This document shows, in pieces, positions 1-5,595 of a stretch of DNA of 5,681 nt. The translations under genes and the position numbers were made by a program. The stretch is from an uncultured Bdellovibrionales bacterium (GTDB lineage: Bacteria; Bdellovibrionota; Bdellovibrionia; Bdellovibrionales; UBA1609), in assembly GCA_937980625.1 (NCBI GenBank), contig CALJPJ010000315.1, positions 1 through 5,681 on the forward strand, read 5' to 3'. The stretch's first letter is position 1. The number at the start of each line of letters is the position of its first letter. The notes under the pieces are model-generated. The model searched no databases. It saw only the letters and a program-made list of their open reading frames with translations, and was not told the DNA's origin.

Positions 1-253
1 CAGTCCTCTGTTATAAATTAACTAAACTATTTAAAGCTCCTATCATCAAAATTTAAAAAGTAGCTTATAAAATCTAGCTACATATTAATAGCCGCAAGAC
101 CTTGGCCTAGTTGCTTGGCGGTACATTTTAAGGGCCTAGAGGCCGCCTCTAAGGCCTGAGTCTTAAAAGACATGATATTGTATTACTCTTCTAATTTAAA
201 TCCCGTGGTCGCAAAATTTGTTTTTTTGAAACCATAGAAACAAATACCACTAT
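1..253. other. Gene-free left flank with inverted repeats
   Basis: I find no supportable coding region here. All three forward frames meet stops within the first 60 bases, and the only short forward frame with an ATG (172-237, about 21 codons) has no convincing ribosome binding site. The stretch holds small inverted repeats: GTAGCT at 60-65 with AGCTAC at 76-81, and a GC-rich island at 91-171 listed separately. From about 175 onwards it becomes plain AT-rich sequence that leads into the GTTACC array. It could be the end of an upstream module whose gene lies outside the window. Confidence 0.5.
91..171. repeat. GC-rich cluster of nested inverted repeats
   Basis: This short island is much richer in G+C than its surroundings. 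CCGCAAG at 92-98 can pair with CTTGGCGG at 114-121 with one bulged G. GGCCTAGAGG at 133-142 can pair with CCTCTAAGGCC at 146-156 with one bulged A, giving a strong stem closed by a 3-nt CCG loop. GTCTT at 160-164 pairs with AAGAC at 167-171. The heptamer GGCCTAG occurs twice, at 104-110 and 133-139. No T-run follows the main hairpin on either strand, so it is not a standard intrinsic terminator. It could be a recombination or resolution site, a single-strand initiation structure, or part of the origin. The structure is visible; the role is not known. Confidence 0.5.
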
Positions 254-897
254 GTTACCTTTTTAATTATTTTTGTTACCTTTTTTAACTTCCCGAGAAA
301 GGTAACAGCGATAATTTTTGTTACCTATTTTTATTATTTAAATTAAAAGTTGTTACCATTTTGTTACCTATTAAAAATAATAGCTATCATGGCTGTTACC
401 TATTTGTTACCTTTAAACTATATCTAATAATTTAAATAAAGGCGCTCACCCTATAAGCTGTTACCTTTTTTATGTGCCCAAATAAAAGCTTGTTACCTTT
501 TAATGTTTGCTAATTACTTTTCCTGATCACAATCTGTTACCTTTTAAGCCTGCTATAACTAATCCTAATAAACTGCTTTAAGATTTGTTGTTACCTTTTT
601 AGGTTAACAAGTCACTAGCTAAAACTTCTCAAAGATACCTATAGGGATTTAACACTAAATTAACTGTTACCTTTTTTAAAACAAACCGCCTTGTAAGACT
701 AAGAGCACTGTAAATTTCTAAGCTAAACATTACCTTTTTGTTACCTATTAAGAGTTTCTTAAAACAAACTAGTTACCCTTTTGTTATCTTTTTGTTACCT
801 AATAAGCTAACTATTGTTACCTTTTCATAAAAGAATATAAAATCATAAATTTTTTAGCGATACCTTTTTATTAATTATTAGTTACCTTTTTGTTACC
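254..897 (+). repeat. Helically phased GTTACC iteron array (putative origin or centromere)
   Basis: Exact GTTACC hexamers start at 254, 275, 320, 352, 363, 395, 406, 460, 492, 536, 590, 666, 740, 772, 794, 816, 881 and 892. Near matches start at 513 (ATTACT), 634 and 859 (GATACC), 729 (ATTACC) and 783 (GTTATC). Most are followed by a T-rich tract, so the tight unit is 11 bp, GTTACCTTTTT, seen in tandem at 352/363, 395/406, 729/740, 772/783/794 and 881/892. Every gap is close to a whole multiple of 10.8 bp, with 638 bp covering about 59 steps. Directly repeated, helically phased sites next to a parA gene are typical of plasmid iteron origins or of centromeres bound by a partition protein. The likely binder is the winged-helix protein encoded at 2341-3654, which is an inference. 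Whether this is oriV, parS or both cannot be told from sequence. Confidence 0.85.
301..325. repeat. Inverted GTTACC pair inside the array
   Basis: AGGTAAC at 300-306 is the only exact site in the array that faces the opposite way. With GTTACCT at 320-326 it forms a 7-bp inverted repeat around 13 bp of AT-rich sequence. It sits near the left end of the array. It may mark a polarity boundary or a dimer-binding site, or be an isolated chance copy. Confidence 0.5.
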
Positions 898-1005
898 CTT
901 TGGCTTTGTCTTGCTCAAAAATAAAGAATTTAATGCTTGAAACGGGGAGACTAAAATTAGTACCAAACTAAGGTTTAGCTTAATTTATTAGCAGACAAAA
1001 GTGCA

Positions 1006-1033
1006 TTGACAGTTGTGAGGGTTTTGCTAACAT
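1006..1033 (+). promoter_or_regulatory. Extended -10 promoter of the parA operon
   Basis: A perfect -35 hexamer TTGACA lies at 1006-1011. After 16 bp comes TAACAT at 1028-1033, which matches four of six bases of the sigma-70 -10 consensus. TG at 1025-1026 lies one base before it, as in extended -10 promoters. It is about 45 bp upstream of the parA start, and no other equally good promoter is visible before the five closely packed genes, so it probably drives all of them. Confidence 0.6.
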
Positions 1034-1053
1034 TTATGTGTAAACGGAAAACC
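1020..1053. promoter_or_regulatory. Possible ParA operator flanking the -10 box
   Basis: GGTTTT at 1020-1025 and AAAACC at 1048-1053 form a 6-bp inverted repeat that brackets the presumed -10 box and start site. A smaller dyad, ACAT/ATGT, lies inside at 1030-1039. ParA proteins with an N-terminal helix-turn-helix usually repress their own promoter, so an operator is expected about here. The dyad is short and could be chance. Confidence 0.3.
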
Positions 1054-1068
1054 TTACAAATTTAAAAT

Positions 1069-1073
1069 AAGGG
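1069..1073 (+). promoter_or_regulatory. Ribosome binding site of parA
   Basis: AAGGG ends 5 bp before the ATG at 1079. It supports that ATG as the start of the partition ATPase gene. Confidence 0.6.
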
Positions 1074-1078
1074 ACATT

Positions 1079-2338
1079 ATGCAGCAACCAGAGAATAGTA
1101 TCCATGATCGACTAAAACATTATAACGAGTCTCCATCATTAACAAAAAAAATCCTTGAATCTTTAAGGCCGGATAAAAGAAATATTGAAAACAAATACCA
1201 AGGCTTAATCCCAAGAAGAACAGTTGCATCATTAGTTAACAGAAGTGCAACAACCTTAGCTAACTATGAAAATGAGAATATAATCAATGCTGAAAAAATT
1301 TCTCATGGTAAACTAGAAATATCAGCATATTCAGTACAAACAATAAATAAACTTTTTAGACAATCTGGAAAAAAACTCAAGAATCGTGAAGATGCAGAGG
1401 TTATTTCAATCTTTTCTCAAAAAGGTGGGGTAGGTAAGTCGGCATTTACTCAACAGCTAGGCTCCATGCTTTCCTTATTTGGGAAAGTATTAATAGTAGA
1501 CCTCGATGCTCAAGGTGATGCGACATCATTATTTGGAGCACATAAACAACATTTAAATATTATTGAAGATGACGAGGAACTTGAGCCAACTATTGCCGAC
1601 TTAATGGATTGGAGCTTACAAGACAGCGATGAATTAATATATGAAAAAATGAACTTAGAGGATGTCGTTAAAAGAGTTAGTTCTAATATTGATGTCATTC
1701 CAGCTGATTTAGATTTAGGAGAAATTAATTATAATTTAAATAGATTTAAACTTAAGCCAAGAGTTTCAGCAGGCGGGCAGATTGAAGTAGCTGAGTTACA
1801 AATGGTTAAAGAAGTCATTGATCAAGTGCGTGACAGTTATGACTATATATTAATTGATTGCCCACCAAATGTAGAGACTTGTAACGTTTCCGCTCTATAT
1901 GCTTCGAATAGAATTTTAATCCCGCTAGAGCTTGAAGCAAAATCATTAACAATATTAAGAAGAAATATTTCTTTTTTAGAAAGGCTTTCAGATCTTCACC
2001 CTGGATTCAACTGGGATAACATCTTAGTAGTGCCAAATAAGTTTAAAAGAGAGTCAATTAAGTACAAAGCCTTAGCTGCACTTCAAGAAAGAATAGAGCA
2101 GATTGATTTCTTTAATATTTCTCAAGTTGTTGTGCCTAATAGCTCTTTGATAGATAAGCTTGCAGCTTACAGACTACCAGTTTATGCCGCGACATCTAGA
2201 TATGGACACACACTTAAGAACTCTGCCGCCCAAGCAAAAGACTTCACAAACTATTTTTGGGCAATAGTTCATGAAATATTAGAAATACCCTTAGACAGAT
2301 TAGTTTTTCAATCAGAATCAAATGAGGATGGGCTATAA
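1079..2338 (+). CDS. parA: ParA-family partition ATPase with N-terminal helix-turn-helix
   Basis: This 419-residue protein is a P-loop ATPase of the ParA/MinD type that segregates plasmid or mobile-element copies by ATP-dependent binding to the nucleoid. Residues 112-400 are the ATPase domain. The deviant Walker A is KGGVGKS at 115-121 (signature K115, catalytic-loop K120). The A' motif is DLDAQGDAT at 141-149, and Walker B is ILIDCPP at 257-263 with D260. Residues about 44-70 (PRRTVASLVNRS, then YENENII) look like a MerR-type helix-turn-helix. The length and this N-terminal extension fit type Ia ParA proteins such as those of P1 and F, which also bind DNA and repress their own operon. The ATG at 1079 has a good ribosome binding site and a strong upstream promoter. 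The winged-helix gene follows after 2 nt, which suggests translational coupling. No recognisable ParB lies downstream. The family call is firm; the element it partitions is inferred. Confidence 0.93.
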   Translation: MQQPENSIHDRLKHYNESPSLTKKILESLRPDKRNIENKYQGLIPRRTVASLVNRSATTLANYENENIINAEKISHGKLEISAYSVQTINKLFRQSGKKLKNREDAEVISIFSQKGGVGKSAFTQQLGSMLSLFGKVLIVDLDAQGDATSLFGAHKQHLNIIEDDEELEPTIADLMDWSLQDSDELIYEKMNLEDVVKRVSSNIDVIPADLDLGEINYNLNRFKLKPRVSAGGQIEVAELQMVKEVIDQVRDSYDYILIDCPPNVETCNVSALYASNRILIPLELEAKSLTILRRNISFLERLSDLHPGFNWDNILVVPNKFKRESIKYKALAALQERIEQIDFFNISQVVVPNSSLIDKLAAYRLPVYAATSRYGHTLKNSAAQAKDFTNYFWAIVHEILEIPLDRLVFQSESNEDGL

Positions 2339-2340
2339 AT

Positions 2341-3654
2341 TTGGACTTACTAGATGAAGATTCAGCCGTTTTAAAAATGATGGCTGAAAAAAAGAAAACT
2401 AAAAAGGGAACGGGTAGAAAGGCCAAAGATGCTGGTGTTTCTAGGTTTGCTAGTCTTAATAAATTTAAAGCTAGTATTGATGATTATAAGAAGAAAAATA
2501 ATGATAAATTAAGCTTAGAAAAAAAAGTCATCAATAAAAAGAATCAAGCAGCTATCGAAAAAAAGTTCCAAAGGACACAAAAAACAATTAAACCGATTGA
2601 GCGATTAGTTACTAAAAAGGAAACAATTAGTAAACAAATAGAGAACAAAGTAGAAACAATAAGTGAACAAAAAGAAAACAAAGTAGAAACAATAAGTGAA
2701 CAAATTGGAAACGAAAAGGGTATCGTAAAAGGAAACAATTTTGTTGAAAATATTATCCCTGATTTAACTTATAATACACTCATAGGTCATCAAAAAAATA
2801 TTATCAATTTCATTTTTTTTGAATGTTCTAAGAATGGAAGTCTAACTACATCAAAGCTCTCAATTAGTATTATCGCAAAAAATTGTAATATTAAACCTTC
2901 AGTCGTAAAAACCTCAATTGTAAGATTAAAAAAGAAAGGTTTTCTTAAGTCAATACAAGGTAAAAACGGTAGAGGTGGTTGGTCTATTTTTGAACTACCA
3001 AAACATATATATATTGAAATAAAAAATGCTGATGAATACGAAGCATTTCAAGAAAGTGTATCCATTAAAAGGGTAACGAAAAAGGAAACTGAACAGGGAA
3101 CAATCACTTCTAGTAGTAGTAGTGTAAATTTAAATAAAAAAAATACTACTACTACTAAAGTAAGAACAAAATATGAATTACCACAAGAATGGCAAGCTTT
3201 AAATTTAACAAATCTTGATGAAATTGGTTTTCGTAATGGACAGCTACTACAAATTTACAATGCCGGAACGTCTTTTGATATTGTCTCAGAATCTCTTGAA
3301 GCTCTAAGACATGATGTTCTTCGAAAAAAAATACCGTTATCCATTAGAAACCCATTAGGAATGGTAATGAAGCTTCTAAGAGTACAAAAAGAGCCATACC
3401 ACTCTTTTGATAAGGATTATGTTAATGAAGCTGATAAAGCTATTTTAGAGATGATGAAAATCAAAAAAGAAAAAGCTTTAAAGATTCAAATAGAAAGAGA
3501 AGAGCTTCAAAAAATAGAGTTTGAAAACTGGAAAATGACCCTTAACAGGGAAGCTAAGAAAAAAATAGTTGGTGGAATTGTTCAAGAGGGTGGGGTAGCA
3601 GAAGAGACCTTTTTAAAAAACTATTACTTAAATAATATAATGAAAGTGTTATAG
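2341..3654 (+). CDS. Lysine-rich winged-helix DNA-binding protein (candidate centromere-binding or initiator protein)
   Basis: This 437-residue protein sits where parB normally follows parA, but I see no ParB nuclease-like fold or GERR-type motif. Residues 1-90 are very rich in lysine and probably disordered. Residues 92-124 hold three 11-residue repeats of the form KxETISxQxxN. Residues about 140-222 look like a winged helix: a helix-turn-helix around LSISIIAKNCNIKPSVVKTS, followed by a basic wing KGFLKSIQGKNGRGGW. A poly-Ser/poly-Thr linker at 257-272 leads to a second domain (about 277-353, LPQEWQALNL to RVQKEPY) and a charged helical tail. The TTG start at 2341 is chosen because GAGGA at 2324-2328 precedes it and the gap after parA is only 2 nt; the ATG pair at codons 13-14 is the alternative. 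It probably binds the GTTACC array, as a partition partner whose basic N-terminus contacts ParA or as a Rep-like initiator. The fold is fairly clear; the function is inferred. Confidence 0.85.
   Translation: MDLLDEDSAVLKMMAEKKKTKKGTGRKAKDAGVSRFASLNKFKASIDDYKKKNNDKLSLEKKVINKKNQAAIEKKFQRTQKTIKPIERLVTKKETISKQIENKVETISEQKENKVETISEQIGNEKGIVKGNNFVENIIPDLTYNTLIGHQKNIINFIFFECSKNGSLTTSKLSISIIAKNCNIKPSVVKTSIVRLKKKGFLKSIQGKNGRGGWSIFELPKHIYIEIKNADEYEAFQESVSIKRVTKKETEQGTITSSSSSVNLNKKNTTTTKVRTKYELPQEWQALNLTNLDEIGFRNGQLLQIYNAGTSFDIVSESLEALRHDVLRKKIPLSIRNPLGMVMKLLRVQKEPYHSFDKDYVNEADKAILEMMKIKKEKALKIQIEREELQKIEFENWKMTLNREAKKKIVGGIVQEGGVAEETFLKNYYLNNIMKVL
2608..2736 (-). repeat. In-gene array of 11-bp iteron-like units
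   Basis: Hexamers ending in AAC start at exactly 11-bp steps at 2619, 2630, 2641, 2652, 2663, 2674, 2685, 2696 and 2707, then GGTATC at 2719 and GGAAAC at 2731 at 12-bp steps. Most are followed by AA, giving units such as GGAAACAATTA and GTGAACAAAAA. These resemble GGTAACAAAAA, the reverse complement of the upstream 11-bp iteron, at 8-9 of 11 positions. GTTACT at 2608 is also in phase. Three units make 33 bp, or 11 codons, which explains the 11-residue protein repeat. A 24-bp identical block (2647-2670 and 2680-2703) shows recent duplication. It may be a degenerate, oppositely oriented binding array or simple repeat expansion in a linker. Confidence 0.6.
3072..3101 (-). repeat. Second short cluster of iteron-like sites in the winged-helix gene
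   Basis: GGTAAC at 3072-3077 is an exact inverted copy of the array hexamer. GGAAAC at 3084-3089 and GGGAAC at 3096-3101 follow at 12-bp steps. They encode the VTKKETEQGT stretch after the winged helix, and VTKKET also occurs at residues 90-95. It may be a small binding cluster or a coding coincidence. Confidence 0.4.
3111..3157. repeat. Facing trinucleotide repeats forming a 13-bp perfect inverted repeat
   Basis: (TAG)4T at 3111-3123 and its exact reverse complement at 3145-3157 face each other across about 21 AT-rich bases. In frame they encode runs of serine and threonine that separate the winged helix from the C-terminal domain. Trinucleotide changes would alter linker length without breaking the frame. 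In mRNA the arms could form a hairpin inside the gene. There is no U-run directly after it, so it is not a standard terminator. Confidence 0.75.
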
Positions 3655-3662
3655 GTTAGTTT

Positions 3663-3671
3663 TGTGGATAA
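3663..3671 (-). promoter_or_regulatory. Perfect DnaA-box match at the start of the HEPN-like gene
   Basis: TGTGGATAA is the reverse complement of the consensus DnaA box TTATCCACA. It overlaps the GTG start and second codon of the gene at 3664. I found no other perfect box in the window and none in the iteron array. A 9-mer match like this is unlikely but possible by chance in this length, and the site is about 2.8 kb from the array, so its meaning is uncertain. Confidence 0.3.
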
Positions 3672-4758
3672 GATGCAATTATTTTTTGCAATAAAGCTTA
3701 ATAATCAAAGAGCTGATGTTTTCGATTCATATTACGGCCCATTATTTTATGAATGGCTTCCTAATGGTGAAGTAGATAAGATTTGTAAAGAATTAAAGAC
3801 TGTTGATGTTTCATTTTGGTTTGAAAGAAGACAGAAACATGAAAAAGGAGAATTTTCATATTTTGATCCAGAAACAACAAACAATCAAGATGATATTGAT
3901 TTCAGTAAGCAAAAAATATACGATGCTGGAACTCTTAGAGGTAAAATTATTTTAAAAAATGCCACAAAAGAAATAATTAATTTAATAAACAATAAACAGT
4001 TTGATAATGAAAAAGTATTAGAGACAGCTAAGTCTATAGCATTACAAGTACAAGAATTTCTAAGCAAAGCTATATCAGTAATAAGATCAAGGTATGGCCA
4101 ACATTGGCTTTGTCCTTTTCCTTCATATGATATAGAAAAAAAAAATAAAGGACAATTAGAAGCTTTCTTTAGTTCAATCAACACTCACTTCATTGATAGG
4201 AATGGAAAAAGAACATTGTTTAGACCAAAAGATGGTTATATCACTCTGGTTGGCGAATTCGGAGATTATAGTAAATATATGAGTAAAAGAGATTGGTTTG
4301 AATATAAAAATGCCTTGGAAAGTAATGATTTTAAAATATGTGTGGTGGATAAATTGATGATATCTATTTTTAGAAGAATATCGAGTTATGATTTTATGGC
4401 CGCCACATTTGAGGTGATAACAGCATTAGAGTTAACATTCAAAAATTATATTAATAATAGTCAGTTAGATAATACATATTTTGAAAAAAATAAAAAAAAG
4501 CTAATAAACAATCTTAGCTTAAAAGATCAAGTTTTTTTAGCTGCAAGTTTTAACAAAAAACTAAGAAAAGTAGATGTTATTCAAACAATGGAATTAATAC
4601 AAATCAGAAATAATTACGCGCATGAAGGTTTTGATAAAAATAATAGAGACATAAAAAAGAAAATACTTTCTACTATCGCTATTATTAATAACATTACAGA
4701 AGGCAAAGATTATCATTTTATGTCTAGTAGCCCCGGAAACTCAGGGAGAGTTAATTAG
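3664..4758 (+). CDS. Protein with C-terminal HEPN-like domain
   Basis: I do not recognise the full protein of 364 residues. Residues 1-240 are a soluble domain I cannot place, with WFERR at 52-56 and RYGQHWLCPFPS at 143-154. Residues about 241-345 are predicted all-helical and include ALELTFKNYI at 254-263 and IRNNYAHEGF at 314-323. R315-NNYA-H320 fits the Rx4-6H motif of HEPN domains, and an acidic residue in an earlier helix (E255) is also typical. HEPN proteins are often ribonucleases of toxin-antitoxin, abortive-infection or CRISPR-associated systems, although some only bind partners. The GTG start at 3664 lies 8 bp after a weak AGG at 3653-3655; the ATG at 3673 is the alternative. The gene begins 9 nt after the winged-helix gene and ends 3 nt before the DUF2971-like gene, so it is probably cotranscribed with both. 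The HEPN call is moderate, and activity is unproven. Confidence 0.8.
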   Translation: MDKMQLFFAIKLNNQRADVFDSYYGPLFYEWLPNGEVDKICKELKTVDVSFWFERRQKHEKGEFSYFDPETTNNQDDIDFSKQKIYDAGTLRGKIILKNATKEIINLINNKQFDNEKVLETAKSIALQVQEFLSKAISVIRSRYGQHWLCPFPSYDIEKKNKGQLEAFFSSINTHFIDRNGKRTLFRPKDGYITLVGEFGDYSKYMSKRDWFEYKNALESNDFKICVVDKLMISIFRRISSYDFMAATFEVITALELTFKNYINNSQLDNTYFEKNKKKLINNLSLKDQVFLAASFNKKLRKVDVIQTMELIQIRNNYAHEGFDKNNRDIKKKILSTIAIINNITEGKDYHFMSSSPGNSGRVN

Positions 4759-4761
4759 ATT

Positions 4762-5595
4762 ATGAGTAATATATCAATAAACTTAGGTGAAGTATTTTTT
4801 CCATATCAATACAGTAAATTAAGAGAACTTAATGAATTATCACACTACACTGATTTTGGTACGGCTATTAAAATCTTTGAAAATAATGAATTATGGCTTA
4901 GCGAACCAAAACTTATGAATGACTTAAGTGAAAATAAATATAGTAAAGGTATACTAAAACATGTACTAACAAAAACTAATCAAGGTAAGAACTTTAAGTT
5001 ATTATGTTCAAGACTATTTAGCTTTAATATTGATAACCTGGTTAATTCGAATTTTACATTCCAAGATACTAGATATATTGCCTCTTTGTCAGAACATAAA
5101 CTGAATGATTACAATGGTGAGTTATGCATGTGGGATCGTTATGGAAGGAAAGATGGAGTTTGTATCGTACTGAACAAAGAACCAATAATAAATGGTCCAG
5201 GGCATATTCCACTTTTTGTCTCAAGTGTAGGGTATTTCACAATTGAAAAATTAATAAATCATATTGAGAACTTAACTAGATCAATTACAAATAATTATTT
5301 TATGATTGATAAATTAAGTCAGAAAGAAATAATCAATTATTTATATTTTATATTTTATTTTGCCGTTGTAGGAATTAAGCACCCGAGCTTTCATGATGAG
5401 AATGAATGGCGTTTAATATACTCTCCTGAACAAGCTGGAACTTTAGGAGATTATGTTCCAATAAAAATTGAGAGCACTAAAAATCAAGAAAGCAAGGCTG
5501 TTGCAAAGTTTCCTATAGATACGAAAAAACAATTTGGACCCAAAGGAGTTGGTATGAAAGAAGCTCAACTCGAGAGTGAGAGAAAAAACCAATGA
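4762..5595 (+). CDS. DUF2971-like protein
   Basis: This 277-residue protein matches what I know of the DUF2971 family by motif order: SHYTDFGTAIKIF at 27-39, LWLSEPKLMNDLSE at 44-57, YIASLSE at 105-111, LCMWDRYGRKDGVCIVL at 121-137, and HPSFHDENEWRLIY at 207-220. The conserved polar residues H28, T30, N53, D54, E57, W124, R126, Y127, E213, E215 and R217 look like an intact active or binding site. DUF2971 has no firmly known function; the spaced H, Y and E motifs suggest an ADP-ribosyltransferase-like fold, which is speculative. Residues about 193-204 are hydrophobic but too short for a clear membrane segment. The C-terminus after FGPKG (258-262) seems shorter than usual. The ATG at 4762 follows the HEPN-like gene by 3 nt, with AGGGAG at 4743-4748 at long spacing. 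Its stop overlaps the next start as ATGA. These features suggest a functional set with its neighbours. Confidence 0.82.
   Translation: MSNISINLGEVFFPYQYSKLRELNELSHYTDFGTAIKIFENNELWLSEPKLMNDLSENKYSKGILKHVLTKTNQGKNFKLLCSRLFSFNIDNLVNSNFTFQDTRYIASLSEHKLNDYNGELCMWDRYGRKDGVCIVLNKEPIINGPGHIPLFVSSVGYFTIEKLINHIENLTRSITNNYFMIDKLSQKEIINYLYFIFYFAVVGIKHPSFHDENEWRLIYSPEQAGTLGDYVPIKIESTKNQESKAVAKFPIDTKKQFGPKGVGMKEAQLESERKNQ

Noticed and set aside
1..13. TCCTCTGTTA at 4-13 recurs at 5625-5634, as if the window were bounded by direct repeats
   Set aside because: A 10-base match in AT-rich DNA at arbitrary window edges is weak, and one copy lies inside a coding frame.
111..125. TTGCTTGGCGG resembles the first bases of 5S rRNA
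   Set aside because: The similarity stops after about 11 bases, and the rest of 5S is absent.
131..157. GC-rich hairpin as an intrinsic terminator
   Set aside because: No run of T follows the stem on either strand.
172..237. Short forward open frame of about 21 codons starting at an ATG
   Set aside because: There is no ribosome binding site or recognisable peptide, and it lies in structured intergenic DNA.
3885..4184. Reverse-strand open frame of 99 codons and other short reverse frames
   Set aside because: They lie opposite well-supported genes, have low-complexity translations and lack ribosome binding sites.
4343..4351. GGTGGATAA as a second DnaA box
   Set aside because: It has a mismatch to the consensus and lies within coding sequence, with no other support.
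4733..4750. CCCC and GGG segments near the end of the HEPN-like gene as a terminator
   Set aside because: The stem would be only about three pairs, has no T-run, and the next gene starts 3 nt after the stop.
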